Assembly: GCA_026989715.1 (NCBI GenBank)
Contig: JALSIU010000006.1
Span: 1-7,061, forward strand
Direction: 5' to 3'
Origin: Methylomonas sp.
Lineage (GTDB): Bacteria; Pseudomonadota; Gammaproteobacteria; Methylococcales; Methylomonadaceae
Length of the DNA: 7,061 bases
Part shown: positions 4,773-7,061 of the stretch, in pieces
How positions within the stretch are numbered: the stretch's first letter is position 1
Layout: every line of letters begins with the position of its first letter
Translations under genes and position numbers: made by a program
The notes under the pieces: generated by a model
The model's database searches: none
What the model was told of the DNA's origin: nothing
What the model saw: the letters and a program-made list of their open reading frames with translations, nothing else

Positions 4773-7061
4773 ATGCGCTTCTATTTAATTCTTTTTACTA
4801 TTCTTGCAAGTTACGGCTCACTCTACCCTTTTGATTTTGAATTTAATGCGCATTCAGGGCATTCATTTTTCTCCCCACTTTGGGATAATGCATTTAATAC
4901 GCCCTCTCTTAGTGACATTTTAGGAAATATTGCCCTATTTTTGCCTTTAGGCATCATTATTAGCTTACAAAACAAACAAAACAACTTAAACAGTCTATTT
5001 TTATTTCTTGCAGGTATTGCTTTAGCAACCATTCTACAAGTTCTACAGCTCTATACACCCTCCAGAGACCCTAATTTACTTGATGTCGTTTGGAATATTG
5101 CCGGTATCATTGTCGGGACATTAATGGGAAGTTTATTTAGCCGCCCAAATATATCGAGTCATTCGAGTGCCACAAGCACCATTAATATTGAATTACTCTT
5201 AATTGGGGGCTGGCTTGCCTTCCAATTAATACCTTTTGTCCCCACATTAGATATTGGCCTTATTTGGGAAAATATAAAGCAACTATTGCCACCTTTACAA
5301 TTTTCCTTTACCACTTTTTTAACACATTTTTCCAGTTGGTTAGTCGTTGGCTATTTGTTTAAAAAAGCATACCCACAAAAACAAGCATCTCTGTTCTGTT
5401 TTATTATCTTAGCAACACTGACAGCCAAACTGTTTCTGCTCGATACGACTATCAATACATCAAGCTATCTTGCAGGTTTTCTTGCCATATTAGCCTGGTA
5501 TCTCATATTAAACCACTCAAAGGTAACATCATTACTGCTTATCAGTCTATTACTTACCAGCCTAGTCATTAAAGGCATTTTTCCATTTGAATTAGATTCT
5601 TATGCGCAAGCCTTTAACTGGGTACCATTTTATGGATTTTTAACGGGCTCGATGCTGATTAACGCTCAAAACTTACTCGAAAAATTATTTATATACGGCA
5701 GCCTTTTATGGCTTGTGCCCAAAAAAATACGCAATGTCTTCACGTTAGCCTTAGTTGCGTTAACTGCCGGCATAGAATTTATGCAAATATTTCTAACAGA
5801 ACATACAGCAGAAATTACCGACCCTGTATTGGTCATCATGATTGCAATTTCAATAAAGTTTTTACCACAACACACCGAAAAAAATCATATCACCAGTACC
5901 GCAAAAATCGAACATAAGCCAGAGTCTATCAACAGCAATGACTCAAAACAGAACGTCCCTTATCTGCAATGGCTCATTCCGGTTATTGCCCTCACCATCG
6001 GGCTTAAACTCTTCTTAAGTTTGCCGCAATTACCTTATAATATTAAAGAATTATTTTTAAATGACGGCAGCTTACTCAGCCTTTTCTGCTTTGCTCTCTT
6101 TCTGACCTGGTTTGCAACCAGTGGCTCCTTACTAGCAAAGCTCAGTACCCAATCAACAAAGTACGCCTTGTTTGTTTTACCTGTAGGTTTTTTATTTTGC
6201 GCCCTCTCCTATGCCCTAATCAAAGTATCGGTTTCATACGAAAGTCTATCCGATATTCTAGGCTCATTATCCATTAAAAATGCCATCGCTAACGAGGGCT
6301 TATGGGGAAACTTTGGTCAGAATCTACTCACATTTCCTAATGCAATTGATAAATTAGAACGCTATATCAGGTTTATCGCCTTAATTGCCCCTTTAACACT
6401 TGCCATGTGTTTTTGGACAACGCTGTTGCACTTTAGAAAAACCTTGAGTAAGCCTCAACCCATCCTTTTTATCCAAGGTAGCTCACTTCTGCTTAGCTTT
6501 ATTTTTGCTCAATTTATCAGTATTAATCATGCGGCAACTGATAACCTCACCGAACTACTCGCGCAAAATAATATCCCCTTCTTAAGCACTTTAGTCCTAT
6601 TGCTCACCGGTCATGCGGCCTATCTCGCCAAAAAACCAATTTCTGCACAAATAACATCCCCTGGTAATTACTTAGTTTCCATCATAGCCGTTATAGCCGG
6701 TTGGTATCTCCTAAAACTAGGCTTAGCTGAAAATATTCATAAATATGGCTATACTTTTTCAGGCGTTGACTTTTTACTAGGCCCTGATAGAAAAACACTA
6801 TTAACACCTGCTGTTCTTTTTATGCGCTGGAGTCTAGTTTATTTTAGTCTCGTATTGCTATTCAATTTTGGTAATCGCTTAATCACCAATCAATCCTTAC
6901 AGCCAATTAAAACCATGTCTACACCACAGCCCTCCGATCCTATCACAACACCTAAACGGAAATCGCACCGACACAGATCACATAGACGCAGATCATCTTC
7001 CCGGCAAGCGACAACCTTTAACTTCAAGCAGAAAAATGTTATTTATACAGGTGTGACGACT
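4773..7061 (+). CDS. Large polytopic membrane protein with two VanZ-like domains (3' end outside window)
   Basis: The frame is open for 763 codons to the window edge, so the C-terminus is missing. A VanZ-like domain occupies residues about 1-122: DILGN (48-52) leading into FLPLG (56-60), then Q89xxQ92, P96, R98, D104, N108 and G111 in the family order Q-P-R-D-N-G. A second, weaker copy lies at about 265-362: NWVPF (282-286), IEFMQIF (334-340) and D350, but the later Asn is Val354. Other likely membrane spans are near 140-157, 180-197, 205-223, 230-246, 252-268, 399-416, 433-450, 465-485, 532-555, 563-583, 601-619, 633-651 and 679-698. Residues 728-744 are a basic Arg/His/Ser run. VanZ-family proteins are usually one small domain; VanZ itself gives teicoplanin resistance by an unclear mechanism, and relatives occur in envelope and polysaccharide gene sets. 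The function here is unknown. The ATG at 4773 is the first start after an in-frame TAA at 4746 but has no Shine-Dalgarno sequence. Transcription is divergent from the GTPase operon. Confidence 0.8.
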   Translation, partial: MRFYLILFTILASYGSLYPFDFEFNAHSGHSFFSPLWDNAFNTPSLSDILGNIALFLPLGIIISLQNKQNNLNSLFLFLAGIALATILQVLQLYTPSRDPNLLDVVWNIAGIIVGTLMGSLFSRPNISSHSSATSTINIELLLIGGWLAFQLIPFVPTLDIGLIWENIKQLLPPLQFSFTTFLTHFSSWLVVGYLFKKAYPQKQASLFCFIILATLTAKLFLLDTTINTSSYLAGFLAILAWYLILNHSKVTSLLLISLLLTSLVIKGIFPFELDSYAQAFNWVPFYGFLTGSMLINAQNLLEKLFIYGSLLWLVPKKIRNVFTLALVALTAGIEFMQIFLTEHTAEITDPVLVIMIAISIKFLPQHTEKNHITSTAKIEHKPESINSNDSKQNVPYLQWLIPVIALTIGLKLFLSLPQLPYNIKELFLNDGSLLSLFCFALFLTWFATSGSLLAKLSTQSTKYALFVLPVGFLFCALSYALIKVSVSYESLSDILGSLSIKNAIANEGLWGNFGQNLLTFPNAIDKLERYIRFIALIAPLTLAMCFWTTLLHFRKTLSKPQPILFIQGSSLLLSFIFAQFISINHAATDNLTELLAQNNIPFLSTLVLLLTGHAAYLAKKPISAQITSPGNYLVSIIAVIAGWYLLKLGLAENIHKYGYTFSGVDFLLGPDRKTLLTPAVLFMRWSLVYFSLVLLFNFGNRLITNQSLQPIKTMSTPQPSDPITTPKRKSHRHRSHRRRSSSRQATTFNFKQKNVIYTGVTT
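6954..7004 (+). other. Segment coding for Arg/His/Ser-rich low complexity
   Basis: Residues 728-744 of the VanZ-like protein are almost all Lys, Arg, His and Ser (for example HRHRSHRRRSSSR at 732-744). They follow the last visible membrane span, so by the positive-inside rule they should lie in the cytosol. They may bind phospholipid or nucleic acid, or act as a linker to a domain outside the window. Confidence 0.6.

Noticed and set aside
4823..5032. Minus-strand frame of 69 codons, and others at 5666-5875 and 5708-5917
   Set aside because: They lie inside the long VanZ-like reading frame, whose membrane pattern and family motifs clearly mark it as the real gene.

Overview
The window looks like chromosomal DNA from an AT-rich Gram-negative bacterium, most likely a gammaproteobacterium. 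This rests on the FimV-like TPR protein, the style of the GTPase/roadblock cluster and the Shine-Dalgarno signals. It is an inference from gene content, and no rRNA or other taxonomic marker is present. I see no tRNA, rRNA, CRISPR array, insertion sequence or phage gene.

The left 4.3 kb is one co-directional minus-strand gene set, read from right to left. It holds: a 237-aa protein with a FimV/TPR-like C-terminus (3584-4297); a ~627-aa scaffold-like protein with two tandem receiver-like domains, a disordered linker and a C-terminal helical/winged-helix-like region (1711-3594); a Ras-like small GTPase of the MglA/CvnD kind (1096-1635); a 213-aa protein that appears to combine a winged helix with a divergent roadblock-type domain (450-1091); and a classical Roadblock/LC7 protein (51-416). 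Overlaps or short gaps link most members, and a TATAAT box lies just upstream of the first gene, so an operon is likely. A GTPase with roadblock partners recalls the MglA-MglB polarity switch of Myxococcus and the conservons of Streptomyces (roadblock, winged-helix DUF742, GTPase). The receiver-like scaffold and the FimV-like TPR protein make this a different, extended version. A role in cell polarity, surface motility or type IV pilus control is plausible but is inference only.

A 475-bp divergent intergenic region (4298-4772) holds the probable operon promoter, an inverted repeat over the upstream part of that promoter, a weak plus-strand promoter candidate and a short stop-free stretch that may be a gene remnant or chance.

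From 4773 to the right edge a single plus-strand frame stays open for 763 codons without a stop. It encodes a large polytopic membrane protein that starts with a VanZ-like domain, has a second, more degenerate VanZ-like domain, then a long additional membrane region and a cytosol-like Arg/His/Ser-rich segment. It is truncated by the window end. No direct functional link to the minus-strand operon can be seen beyond divergent neighbourhood.
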